Notes under the pieces: generated by a model
What the model saw: the letters and a program-made list of their open reading frames with translations, nothing else
Databases searched by the model: none
Told to the model about the DNA's origin: nothing
Made by a program: the position numbers and the translations under genes
In this document: in pieces, positions 34,501 to 45,400 of the stretch
Numbering within the stretch: position 1 is the first letter of the stretch
Layout: every line of letters starts with the position of its first letter
Origin: Euonymus europaeus
Taxonomy: Eukaryota > Streptophyta > Magnoliopsida > Celastrales > Celastraceae
Assembly: GCA_963580455.1 (NCBI GenBank)
Contig: OY756970.1
Location: 19,282,001 to 19,346,000, forward strand
DNA length: 64,000 nucleotides
Direction of reading: 5' to 3'

Positions 34501-36004
34501 AAGCATAAAATGATGATTATTTCACATCAACATCAATCTTTTTATCCCAAACAATAAATTGGTGTTGGCTACATGCAAAAAAAAAAACCATGAGAAATCA
34601 TGAGAATCGATCATGTGAACCCTCTTTCACCAGTCAATCTTATCAAGAGCCACACTTTCAAGTTCAACTAATCCCATAGACCTCATGTCCTTTTTCATGG
34701 TAATTCTAAGCCTTAACAATAGTCTTCTGCATGCAATATAAGAACTTAGAAAAACAATACAAGACCAATTTTGTTTCTGTGCAAAGTGCACTGTGACGAT
34801 TTTTTTTTAGTTCTTTTCAAAGTTTTTATTAATAAAAGGCATCATATCCTACCAAATACCAAAAAGAACTACATAATAAAGACCAATATTGTTGAGCTAT
34901 TCCCTCATACAGATTTTTTTTGGTTTTAAAGGAAGTTTGTTATGCAAAGTGAGAGTGTGCGACCCAGAGCTACACAAAGGACAGCATGAGAGCCTCCAAT
35001 ATGTTAGCACAAAATAAGGACTAAGGAGCACCAAAGCTTAACATAGCGTTACCAACTATCAATAAAAGAATCAAAATAAATTTCATTAGAGCTAAAGATC
35101 CTATTGTTTCTGTCAATCCAGAGAAACCACATGATAGACATGGGGACCAAATGAAAATCCTCCTTGACTTATCTTTACAGATGAGAAGCTCCAAGCCAGA
35201 ATCTTCTATCAACAGAACAGCTAGACACCCAAATTAAGCTAATCATATTCAAAGCATTCAGACAAACACTTGAAGCCCAGGTACAGAGAAGGAGAAGATG
35301 GTCAACAGATTCTGAGTAAGCCAATCCTTTGCAAATTATCTAAAGGCTAGATTTCTGCCTCCTGCAGTCTCCCAACAGTAAATATTTGGGGGAGCTCTAG
35401 TTTCCCAAATAAGATGCCAGAAAAAATGATAATTGCCTAAATGATAAAGACTTTTTTCATTGATCGACTCTAATGAATACCCTCCCTAAAGTACTTGAAA
35501 TGTAGCTGATAAATTAAAACCCCACTTAAACCCGCAAATCACCTGACCAGGCGAGAAGAGCCCCAGTCCCGGCGAATCGAGGAATATCCCCGGGCTCAAC
35601 CCTGTCGGCACTGCAAACATTGCAGGCGGCGGCGTAATCGTGAGCCCGTGTCCCTTGCTCTGCTTGAACTGAAAATCACCATCTCGGGAAGTATTATCTC
35701 CAGCACTCGTCACCTCCGGTGGCTGAAAGGTGGGCCTCGGGGGAGGATTCGCCGTCGGGGAGGCAATGGCCCCGGCGAGGAGCTGAGAGAAGGACCTGAA
35801 GTTTTCAGAGTCGGAGAAGAAGTTAGAGACAAGAGTCATGGGTCCAGGGCTGAAGCCCACGCCCGGACCTCCGTTAAAGAACGCTTGGGGTAAGGGGCGT
35901 GGCGGGAGAGTGATGGTGGGCCGGGAAGGTGGAGGAGCAGTAGAAGACGATAATTTTAACGGTGAAGATGATGATGTAGAAGGCGGCTCTTCATTTGCCG
36001 ACAT
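31576..36004 (-). CDS. Group I WRKY transcription factor (WRKY3/WRKY4-like)
   Basis: Four exons on the minus strand, 35543-36004, 33577-34298, 33305-33454 and 31576-31861, give 539 residues. There are two WRKY domains: N-terminal [15 protein letters not shown] (WRKYGQK about 253-259, zinc ligands in [11 protein letters not shown] and HNH) and C-terminal [16 protein letters not shown] (430-436, zinc ligands CTTQGC and HGH). The intron after the Pro-Arg codon of NPYPR is the conserved R-type WRKY intron. The N-terminus is Ser/Pro-rich with [18 protein letters not shown], the group I SP cluster phosphorylated by MAP kinases. These proteins bind W boxes in nuclear defence programmes. WRKY3/4 are my closest recalled matches. 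The ATG at 36004 is used; an upstream TTG-initiated extension is not credible. Introns 1 and 3 are over 1.2 kb and carry a LINE fragment and a fold-back element. Confidence 0.93.
32541..32847. mobile_element. GC-rich fold-back element in WRKY intron 3
   Basis: Two inverted arms, about 32541-32665 and 32692-32847, share GCCCACTAGCACCAGGCCTG and CGCCCCCAACCCATCA in opposite orientation around a loop of about 25 bp. The right arm has about 25 extra bases. ACCTATT lies just before the left arm and ACCTATG just after the right, a probable target duplication. No coding capacity; much more GC-rich than the surrounding intron. Confidence 0.8.
34800..35425 (-). mobile_element. L1-type LINE fragment in WRKY intron 1
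   Basis: On the minus strand, pieces of the zinc-binding domain that follows plant LINE reverse transcriptases can be read in one frame or nearby frames: [17 protein letters not shown], then [16 protein letters not shown], then [15 protein letters not shown]. Stops interrupt them. An A-rich tract follows at the 3' side (34802-34810 on the minus strand). It is in the same orientation as the WRKY gene and lies wholly within the intron. Confidence 0.7.
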
Positions 36005-37371
36005 TGAAGACAAAAAGTGCTCCTCAGACTTTTGTTGTTTTCACTTTCTTATGTCAATGGAGTTTGGATTTGGTTTTTTGCTGATCTGCAAAAAAGGTTC
36101 TGTTTCTCTCTTCTTGTCATCTTTCATGGACGAGATTAAGAGATGAATGTACTTTCCTGTCCCTTATTGATACCTAGTAAATATAAGTCACAGCCGACTG
36201 TTAGTAGAAATTTAGAACGTTTTGAGGGAGTCACCAGTCTTTACAGATACTCTTGTTTATTTAATTAATTAATTAATTTCACAGCAGAGAGGAGGAAGCA
36301 CGTCACCCCTGTGCTTTGGTGTCATGACAGCGACTGTAGACATTTGGTGTCATGACAGAGACTGCAGACATACAAATGAAGGCAACTGGAAGGGTAAATA
36401 TATTATTGTAATTAGGACCATTACAAAGCATATGTCAGAGGAGTCTAATGGGCAATTGAACATTTTAGAAGGTGGAGAATAAAATGATTTGAAAAAATTA
36501 TATTAAAAAATTATATAAAATTGTAGGAAAAAAATGAAATATGATAGAAAAATATGAAAAAAATGGTATTGATATTTGATATTTAAAGTATTTGTGAATG
36601 AAAATTGAAAAAAATTATATTGAAATATATGTTTTGTTGATATGATTTTATTGAAAGTCGTGTTTTGCTGTAATAAAAATGGGAGCGCGCTGAAAAATTT
36701 GGAGAGTCTAACAATACAGATCCTCTCACCAGTCCGTACACTATACAAACATAAAAAATTTATTCGATTTCAAATCGAGTTTAAGAACCAGACACAAAAA
36801 ATTTGTCCAATTTCATTACCCGGACCTAATCTAGATTTGATTATTGTATGAATTACTTTTCCTAATTAAAACAAATCTAAATCTAATTAATTAAATATGT
36901 CCGAAAATTCAAACTAATATGAATCTCTGAAAAACTAATGAAAATCCTTCTTAATGGTATGCACGGCATATCGATCCCTTTGTTTCATTAATATAATCCA
37001 CACATGCCCTTTGATATAGGGAGAGCTGCAATTACTGGTAAAAATGAACTAGAGAAGATAAATGAAGACAATCTTGAGCTAGTTGCATCACATCTAAGGC
37101 AAGCAATACATATTGGGTCTTGCTCTGAGAAAGTTGTTGGCTAGGATTGGAGAAAGAGACTTTCAAGGACAGACAGATACAACAGCTGCAAGACTCACTA
37201 GGCTTACTATCTAATCAAGCAAAATCTTCAATCGCCTTATACACGAAATTTGATATATACAGGCAACTTCAAGGCCAACTCACTCGCAACAGTTCCAACA
37301 ACAGAAAAGCAAATCAACTACATTGAGAACACTCTTCTTTTCTAACTTTTAGTTTCTCTAAAGCCTTGATA
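36005..37371. other. WRKY promoter and MinE downstream region
   Basis: No coding exon is supported. A 28-bp tandem duplication (TTTGGTGTCATGACAG start) lies at 36315-36342 and 36343-36370. The open frames at 35648-36146 on the plus strand are the antisense of WRKY exon 1. The rest is AT-rich. Confidence 0.55.
36315..36370. repeat. 28-bp tandem duplication in the WRKY promoter
   Basis: Two head-to-tail copies starting TTTGGTGTCATGACAG, differing at two positions, about 310 bp upstream of the WRKY start codon. Confidence 0.85.
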
Positions 37372-39761
37372 TCACCAAGGCTTTTCATCGGGAACGTAGA
37401 AGTCAAACCGAACATCGACCGAACCAGAACTTTCTCCTGTATCTTTATACTCAATGTTTGTTATTGATCCAATCTCTTCAGCGGCTTGATATTCTGGCTT
37501 CACTCGCCGGACAGGCACTGTCACGGAGTAAACAGTTCCTATATCTGAATCTGTAGAGAGACTGAGTTGGACTTTATCCTGTGATTCTATCTCCACAAAT
37601 TCTGACAAAGTATGAACAATATTGTTCACAATCAATCGCTTTGCCTCATCGCTAACAGCACAACGATCGGAGAAGAGAATCATCTTCAAGCGCTGCTTGG
37701 CAATCCTCGCATTTGACCTCCTCCTTGATGCTGGTGGTGGGAATACTATCTTCCAAGCCAAATTCAAACGCTCAAAGAAATTCATGTTTATGGCACTGAG
37801 GAGAAAGTTCTCAGCTTCGTTGCTAGCAGTATCTGAAGACAACTTGTAGTCTCCCGAGATTCCAGAAGACAGTTTACTACACACTTTATGGCCATCGAAG
37901 GCCATGTTGCGTTTGATTTCAGTTACACTAGAACCCCCATTCACAAAACGGACATAGTCCACCTATATAATGGAATAATCATAAGCTGATCACAAGGCAA
38001 AGCATTCAGATTTATTTTGAAGTGGTTCTACAAAATCCATGGCAAAAAATGCTTGTGAAATATTCAATATAGGTCACACAAATCAGAGACTCGACAAGTA
38101 AAGTCTTCTGGTTATACAGGTCCATTACAACCTAAAACAAGAAGTGGGAAGCATTTTAGTTTTAGACATCAGTCTATTTTTCTCAAGTTTTAGAGTTAGA
38201 AGCATACTTTCTGTACCATTATCTGACTGTAATTGTTATTCTTGATAAGTTCAGTATATGGACACTGGGACTTAGATTTTACAAACTATGGTGGCCTCAG
38301 TCTAAAGGATTCATGACCTAGTTGGGAAATGGAATAAACCACTAGGGCATCAGCAACATTTTCAGGATACAGACACTATATAACTTGTCATGACAGCATC
38401 ACCATTGAAACACAGAGCAATATACAGCTCCATATGTCACAAATCCAGTCAACCCCAACCCCCTTGTCAAAACTAATATTGATAATTGTTGACGTTCTTA
38501 GGGATTAGTATTGACAAACAAAGTCAATAAAAGCTGGAATGAAAATAAAAGTCTCATTTGGCTGAACAAAAGCAGTGGTGGAGGATCACCTCTCCCTATC
38601 AGGCAGTACCAAGAAAATCACATAATTGTTTGTATCCAAAAGGTTTCATGGACTCTACATGGATCGATCCCAATAGGAAATGTAATAAAATGCCAGCCAA
38701 AGCCGTCCATTGATGTTTCCCTGACTTTATGTATCTTACAGTGACAAGACATATTAAGACTAGCTTTATAAATCTATAACAAATCTAAGATCCATGCTCT
38801 GAAATGAAACCAAAAAAAAATGCTAAAATAAAGTCAATCCCCAAATCACAGCCAATAGCATTCAAATATGGGAAGAAAACTTCTTAAAAAAAAAAGCAAA
38901 AGTACTAACAAAAAAAAAGGTAATAGCAAGGTAATCGTAAACAAATTATATAGTACAAAAAATCCAATCAACCACTAATAGATTGAGAATAAAGCTTCTG
39001 TCACCACATCTATGACCTAGATGTCATAATTATCTATTCACTGCATAAGGAAAATTCACAAGAAGAAGCATGCGTTGGCCTGCTCCTTATAACTTGCACG
39101 AGGAGCAAGGTTTGATTCCCCCTCCCTCCAAGAATTTTTAACATAATAAAAAAAACCAAAAAAAAGGACAACTTCACTGGAGCAGAAATTTGATATCAGA
39201 TAATCAAGTAAATAGAAAATTGCAGCTAAACATATAACTGAAACTACAAATGGCTGAAAGACCACACTCTCGACAGGACAACTACAACTGCACCTTCATT
39301 GACCGCCCATAAATTAGAAGACCATATATGCCACATACAGAATATACCCATGAGGCCATGAACTAGAATCCGTCAGTAAAGCTATATGTGTGTTGAATTC
39401 TAGAACATTCAAACCATTAACCAGAAATTACCAACCCAGAACAAAATGAACAAATCCACATGTATATGCACAACCAATTGCACAGAATGACCAAATCCAC
39501 ATAACAATTAAAATATAAATTAAGCTGAAATCTCCTACATTCTATCCGGAATTAACTTGGCATCTAAACTGATTCAAGGCATAAACGGACGAATTGCACT
39601 AGTACATGTTCAAATAGATTGAAATATAAGAAAATAATGGCCAACGCGAACAAACGGAGCAATCAATTACAGACCTTTGTGGAGGACAAAGAGCTTCGAA
39701 GAGGGTGTTTGTGGTAGGAGGCCAGTGTTGCAGAGACCCTCAGATCCCCCGAAAAAGCCAT
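37372..39761 (-). CDS. MINE1: Plastid division topological specificity factor MinE
   Basis: Two exons, 39675-39761 and 37372-37962, separated by a 1.7-kb intron, give 225 residues. Exon 1 encodes the start of a chloroplast transit peptide (MAFSGDLRVSATLASYHKHP, Ser-rich). The MinE core covers about residues 85-190: INMNFFERLNLAWKIVF, SSNARIAKQRL-type helix with RLKMILFSDR, and YSVTVPVRRVKPEY. Plants add a C-terminal extension (VEYKDTGESS-like, SVDVRFDFYVPDEKPW). In plastids MinE works with MinD to confine the FtsZ ring to mid-plastid. Length agrees with the roughly 229 residues of the Arabidopsis protein (ARC12). The ATG at 39761 is in the position matching that family start. Confidence 0.94.
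39060..39165 (+). mobile_element. Possible tRNA-derived SINE remnant in the MinE intron
   Basis: GGTTTGATTCCCC (about 39110) matches the Pol III B box GGTTCGANNCC, preceded at a suitable distance by TGGCCTGCTCC, which could be a degenerate A box. A-rich tracts follow. No target duplication was found, so this is tentative. Confidence 0.3.
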
Positions 39762-39942
39762 TTGCCGCTTTACCCTGTCTCTTACTCCCACTGAGTGGCA
39801 GTCCCACGGCCGCCAGCTGTTTTGAACCCTGCGAGGCAGCAGTGCAAATGTGCAATTCGCTGCTGGATAGTTTGGCAATTAGCCAATTGTTGCCAACATC
39901 GAAACGATGGCGTTTGTCATCCATGATTCCGCCAATTCCCAT
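39667..39942 (-). promoter_or_regulatory. Upstream ORF overlapping the MinE start
   Basis: An ATG at 39942 opens a 91-codon frame (MGIGGIMDDKRHRF start) that runs past the MinE ATG in a different frame and stops inside the intron-proximal sequence. If transcription starts upstream of 39942, ribosomes would meet this start first. Its peptide matches no family I know. Confidence 0.35.
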
Positions 39943-40107
39943 TTTTTATGGCTTGTAACTCGGAATATATTGAAGTGCATCTAATCTAATAATAATTATT
40001 ATTATTATCATCTAATCTAATTGTATAGTCTTTGATAACATGAAAACTCGCAACCACTATCATTCAAGGTGTTAATGCAACACATGATCATCGAAAAAAT
40101 TATTATG

Positions 40108-40313
40108 TTCCATTTTGGTCACTGTATATTCATATGTTTCAACTCAATCACCATAGTTTTGAAATTGCATCAATTCGAACCCTTGGACACGTATTGATTT
40201 GATCAGGTCTTCAATACCCTTTGTCTAGAAACTGATTGAATGTTTGAATTGACACAGTTTTAAAACTATGATGATTGAGTTGAAACATCTGAACATACAA
40301 CAACAAAAATGAA
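40108..40313. mobile_element. Fold-back MITE
   Basis: Imperfect inverted arms of about 75 bp (40108-40185 and 40236-40313) share ATGTTTCAACTCAATCA and CATAGTTTTxAAA read inward from both ends, with a loop of about 50 bp. No coding capacity. Confidence 0.65.
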
Positions 40314-40417
40314 TTTATAAGAGAGTGTAATGTTGCAGATTTCGGAGACATCCCCTAATTTTTTTTTTAAGGCATATGAGGTTCTTTCAAATATTTACAT
40401 ATCTAAACTATCTATAA

Positions 40418-40575
40418 TTCCTGAAGCAAAGTTTTGTTTGAACACCACCTTGGCACGTGGATGAACTTAGGGGTGCCACCAAGATTTTTTGTATAATTCA
40501 TGAAGCAAAGTTTTGATTGAACACCACCTTGACACGTGAATGAACTTGGGGGTGCCATCAGGATTTTTTGGTTTA
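40418..40575. repeat. 79-bp tandem duplication
   Basis: Units begin TTC(C/A)TGAAGCAAAG at 40418 and 40497 and share GAACACCACCTTG and GGGGTGCCA. About seven substitutions separate them. Confidence 0.8.
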
Positions 40576-42088
40576 TTGAGATTCAGTTTTAAAGTGGACT
40601 TTAAAGTTTAAGTTATCTATGATTTATTTCCACCAATAAATTTTAAAAACATTTAATGATATTGTTTTACCCTAAAATGACCCTTGGAGCCCCTCTTTCA
40701 ATAGTCCCTTCGCTTGAGAACTTTTAGTGATGTTGTCACCATGGCCGTGGTGAGATGTGAAACTATGAACTATGCAAAGGCGTCGTGTGCAAATGCCATG
40801 AAGCCCTCTTTTTCTTCACCCTCAAAATCCTCATTCAAATGAACCCGAAAACTAATGCAGGCATTCAACGATAAAGACCCCTCTTCAAAGAAAGGGGAAT
40901 CTTCAAGTTACAGATTGAGGGCATCCAAAGATCCTCAAAATGGTGCACATCCCAAAGCGAGTGCGTTTGCACTTTTTCTTAACCTTTGTTGATAAGTAAT
41001 GGGTTTGTTTCTATGGGTTTTTATTCTATTTAGGATATGGTCTTATTATTTAGTGGAATGTCATGGTTTCTAGATTTGATGAGTTTATTTTTCTTAATTT
41101 GTGACTAACAGACTCTCCAATTGTCCGTCTCTTCATTGACTTTGTCAGATGGAGACCTTATAAATTTTCATAGCCATGAAGTGAGTGACGATCAAACCAT
41201 TTCGAGAGATGAATATTTGAAAAATTAAACAATTACAATATTTTGGAGAATAAAATGGATACAATGATTGTGACATCTATAGAGGATGCACGCACCCGGC
41301 AACATCAATATATAATATAATAATTATTTTCCATGTTCAATGTCTCTACAACCTAATAGTGGATGGTTTTATTAAATGCTTAGAATTCCTAAATAAATTT
41401 ACTGTACTTCTCATCAATATAACAAGAATTGCTTAGATTGCTCAGTGTAATGAATAGAGATGCATACATTTCATCATGATAAAACTCATATAAATATACT
41501 GACCTCTAGCAATTGTTGGCTATCCCACAATGACAGTCACACACAAGAATGTCAATGGTTCAAAGATAACATGGGAGGTTGTTGCCCGGATAACTCGACT
41601 ATTAGATTCTACAAATGTTAAAAACAACAATGAATTCATTAGTATCGTCATCTTGCTCCATTTATATATACATTATAGTGTTTATTTGCATTAATTAAAC
41701 TTATAAAAGTCGAATGCGTCTCCTTTAAACTTAAGATATTGGATAGCGAATTTGTTCATATTATTGATTTTATGATTTTCTTTATAATTATTCATATTCA
41801 CATATGACATTTTAAACCTCTTTATTTATAATCAGACACAATATTATTAGAATAACAAACCATAAATTTCAAAAGTTAATAACCTTTCATAATCATTCCA
41901 TTTTTCATAATCATTCCATTTGTGACTAAGTTCATCAACTATTGATTAATTAATAAAATAAAGTATGCAAATTTTTAAAAACAAAACATTCTCATTCAAC
42001 ATTCGATTATCCAAAAAAATAATTTATTAAAAATTTGTTATCAGCAACTTCAAATATTTGAATATATGCGCATATAATCAATTAATTT

Positions 42089-42116
42089 CGTGGCGTAGCC
42101 ACGGATTGAGCACTAG
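42089..42116 (+). mobile_element. Helitron-like 3' terminus
   Basis: A perfect 6-bp stem with 3-bp loop (CGTGGC-GTA-GCCACG, 42089-42103) is followed nine bases later by CTAG at 42113-42116 and then T. Helitron 3' ends have a short GC hairpin about 10-12 bp before a terminal CTRR and insert between A and T. I could not locate the 5' TC end in the AT-rich DNA upstream, so the element length is unknown. Confidence 0.6.
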
Positions 42117-42459
42117 TAAATGACTTAATAATGGTTCATCTAATTAATAATTATATATCGCCACTTACTCTTCCTATACATGACCAAATTAAAAGCAAAT
42201 GCTAACCGAGCCGAACCCCGGGTCAGAAATCAAAACCCAACCGAGCCGCACGAGAGCACGAAGCTTTTGTTGGGTTGGGCATACTTCGGTATCGTGGCGG
42301 ACTGCGGACACATTCGTCTCCTCCACAGACGTGGGGAGTGGAAGAGAGGCGGGCAAATCCCCAAGTCTACACTCTACAGGACAACAACCGATACTATTGA
42401 GCCCTGAAACGCACAAGGTTCAACACTCTCCAAGTAACCCCTCCCTTCGTCTTCATTGA

Positions 42460-45400
42460 ATGGGCAGATGGCGGGCTGCTGCTATCCTCTTCAATCGCTC
42501 TATCTCCACAACAACAGCTTCTAATGGATCTCACTCTGTTTGCTTGCCTCAACCCCTCCATACCTCGCCCAGTCTCCATCGTATTTTCACTTTCAGGGCG
42601 TTTTCTGCTCTTCCAAATCTTGTACCGGTTTATAACAGCGATCCGGATTCTGGGTCTAATGATTTCTATCATGACAACTATGGGTTGTGTCGCGTGCCCA
42701 AACAAGAAGAGGAGACGGGGAAGATCCCCGTCAAGGCTTACTTTCTTTCTACGAGGTTCGCCTCTCCAACAATACTTTTCTACAATTCCGGAAAGGTTGT
42801 GTTTGCCTGATTTCACTCATTTAATTTATGTTTTGGATGCGTTTGCGCTTTCGCATCTTTGTCTGCAATGTAAGCTATTTATGGAGATTCCTTTTTTCTG
42901 CTGAAGGTCCAAGTTGCACCGTGATTGTCAATTACTAAAGATTTTTTTTTCTCACTCGCATGGAGATTTTGATACTGGAAATCTTTCTTCATTAATTCGT
43001 ATGGCTAATTGAATATATGTTGTGATTCGTGGCCACGGTTAAATATGGTTTGAAATTCTTTGTTATGAAGCTTAATTACTTTCTCTAGGGTTTGTCTGTA
43101 CCATTGCTTTTGCAATAGTGTAGTACTTGTCTACTTGATAATTTGGGCCACTGTTATTTAAATTTTAGTTATTTTGTTGATGCTTGCTTCTTTTTTCTCC
43201 TCTAATTTCGGCATAGATCACCATTTAAGCTCACTTCTACTTCTCTCTTGTTTGGTGTGCATTTATATTGTAAACTCTAATAGGTAGCTGCCTTCGGTGA
43301 CTTCAGCATTTAGGTTGATTTGATTCAGAATTCTTACTTGTAGTTCCATAGTATTTGAGTGCCGTTTCTCCCCTTGAAAGATGGGTATCATTGTCATGTA
43401 TATAATGTTAAAAAAGCAAACTGCCAAGTCGAAGTCAATAGTGTATTTAGAGCTTCAGTTTTTAGTGAATTGGTCGAACTTAGGACCTATGATAATTCTA
43501 ATCTTATTGCTCTTGCTCTTTCAGGGGTCTAATGACCTGCAAATTTAATTAACATACTACTGTTAAATTGAAATAAAATTTTGGTGCTGCTTAAACACAT
43601 TATTTTAATTTTCAAAACTTATTTAGAGTGTGCATGCATGGCCAAATCTGGGTTTGGCTGATCTTTCTGCTAATGGAAATCCTTTTTTTTTTTGAATGAT
43701 TTTTTGCCATTCTGATAGTAACAAATCAGTTAAAAAGGGAAAAAGCCAAAACTACAATACATCAAGGTGTTGTAGTTTGATTTTTTGTTCTCTTTTGGTT
43801 CCATTTTCCTTTGTGTGATTTCTCTCCTCTTGCTTTTTGCTTTAGATTCTTCTCTGTTACGTTTGACTTGCTACGTGATTTTACTTTTTTTTTTCTTCCT
43901 GATTTGGTTTTCTCAGATATATAATTTTTGCAGCATCAATTTGAAGAGTATGCAAGCTGACAATTTAGTCAATGTTGTTCCTCCTACCTCCCGCTCAGCA
44001 AATTATGTTGCACTGAGATATTACAATATTTCTTCAGGAATTTCAGTAAGATGATCCAGAAGCAATAGCATTCTTTTAATTAGTTGGAGTTCCTATTATT
44101 ATTATTTATTTATTTTCAGTTTTACATGTCTTCATTTCGGGTCATGCAATCTCGTCTATTATATAGGAACCAAAAATTGTGTGGGTTGATTGCATTTATG
44201 CATTATGTATCATTAATTCATTATCACATTCCTTTTTCTAAGCTTCTACCAAATTATGGAAGGTTGAAAATATTATTTAACCATTTTGATCATCACTATG
44301 TTGTATTCAAGTTAAGCGTTAATTTTGCTAGTGGTTACTTGAGATTCTTATACTGCAAGACAGAATGAACTCGACTGTAGCTATATGCTGTCAGAGATGT
44401 GCCAGTTGGCATAAGAAGCCTCCATTTACCCTTTGTTTCACAAAGAGTTCCTTGTTGGTCACCTGTGAATATTATTCTCATTAAAGATATGTCAAGGGAA
44501 AGTATTATGGAATTTTTTTAAAAATGAAGAAAAAAAGATTAATATGAGTGAGTGATAATAGCATACACACTTCTTTTAGGATGGAGAAGAAGTTTTAAAA
44601 ACCGTTCTTACTCTCAAATTAAGCATTTAAGATACTTTTCTTTTTGTTTTGTGACACTGATCCTGCATGTTTCTTAGCCTCTTAGGAATAGTTTTTCGAC
44701 CCTCAATTTGTGGTTTCTTTTTGTTATCCATTTTTAAGGTTATTATAGAGGTACAAAAGGAAGCATTTTACCTGGACTTTCAGCCTTTCTCTTAATTTTT
44801 CTTTGTGTTTATATGACCCTATCTTTGGTGTTGAAAACTAATTAAATAAATCAATGTCTTTATCTTTTGGTTCAGCCCAATGCGCTGTGGCTAAAATCTC
44901 CGTCAAGTTAGTTGGTCTATGGAAAAGATATAGGATTGTGACGCAGCATGCAATGGATTTTAGTTGGTTTTGTATCGAAATTCTGATGAGGAGATATTTC
45001 AAAAGTATACGATTTTTTTGCTCATTAGTTTTGCCATTTCCTTGAAAATAACCTTTATGCATTGCTTTCAGGCTCTTGGAGTCAAAGAATATGCGAGCAA
45101 CCATCAGTACATGGTTGTATTTCAATATGGGTCTGTTGTTCTGTTTAATATTGATGATCATGAAGTTGAAACTTATCTTGACATGGTCAGAAGACATGCG
45201 TCTGGGTTGCTTGCAGAGATGAGGAAAGATGGTAAACTTCATTTGAAAAATCTTGTATTCCATCAACTGCCTTTTTTCCTGCCTCCCGGTAACATTTAGT
45301 TTATTAGATGTATTCAACGTTGATTTATTTATACATTATCATAAGATGACCTTAAAATAGTTGAGATGAGTGTCATGTGAGCTTGTAAGGAACCATTCTC

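Larger units (their letters stand above)
39943..42459. other. Intergenic DNA between MinE and RRG (divergent promoters)
   Basis: No coding exon is supported. It contains a fold-back MITE, a 79-bp tandem duplication and, close to RRG, a Helitron-like 3' end. The 340 bp directly before RRG are GC-richer and leader-like; open frames on both strands there (42180-42450) are not credible proteins. Confidence 0.5.

Noticed and set aside
35648..36146. Gly/Arg-rich plus-strand frames
   Set aside because: Antisense shadow of the Pro/Ser-rich first WRKY exon.
42180..42904. Several frames overlapping RRG exon 1 on both strands
   Set aside because: Only the 42460 frame continues through splice sites into the DUF155 exons.
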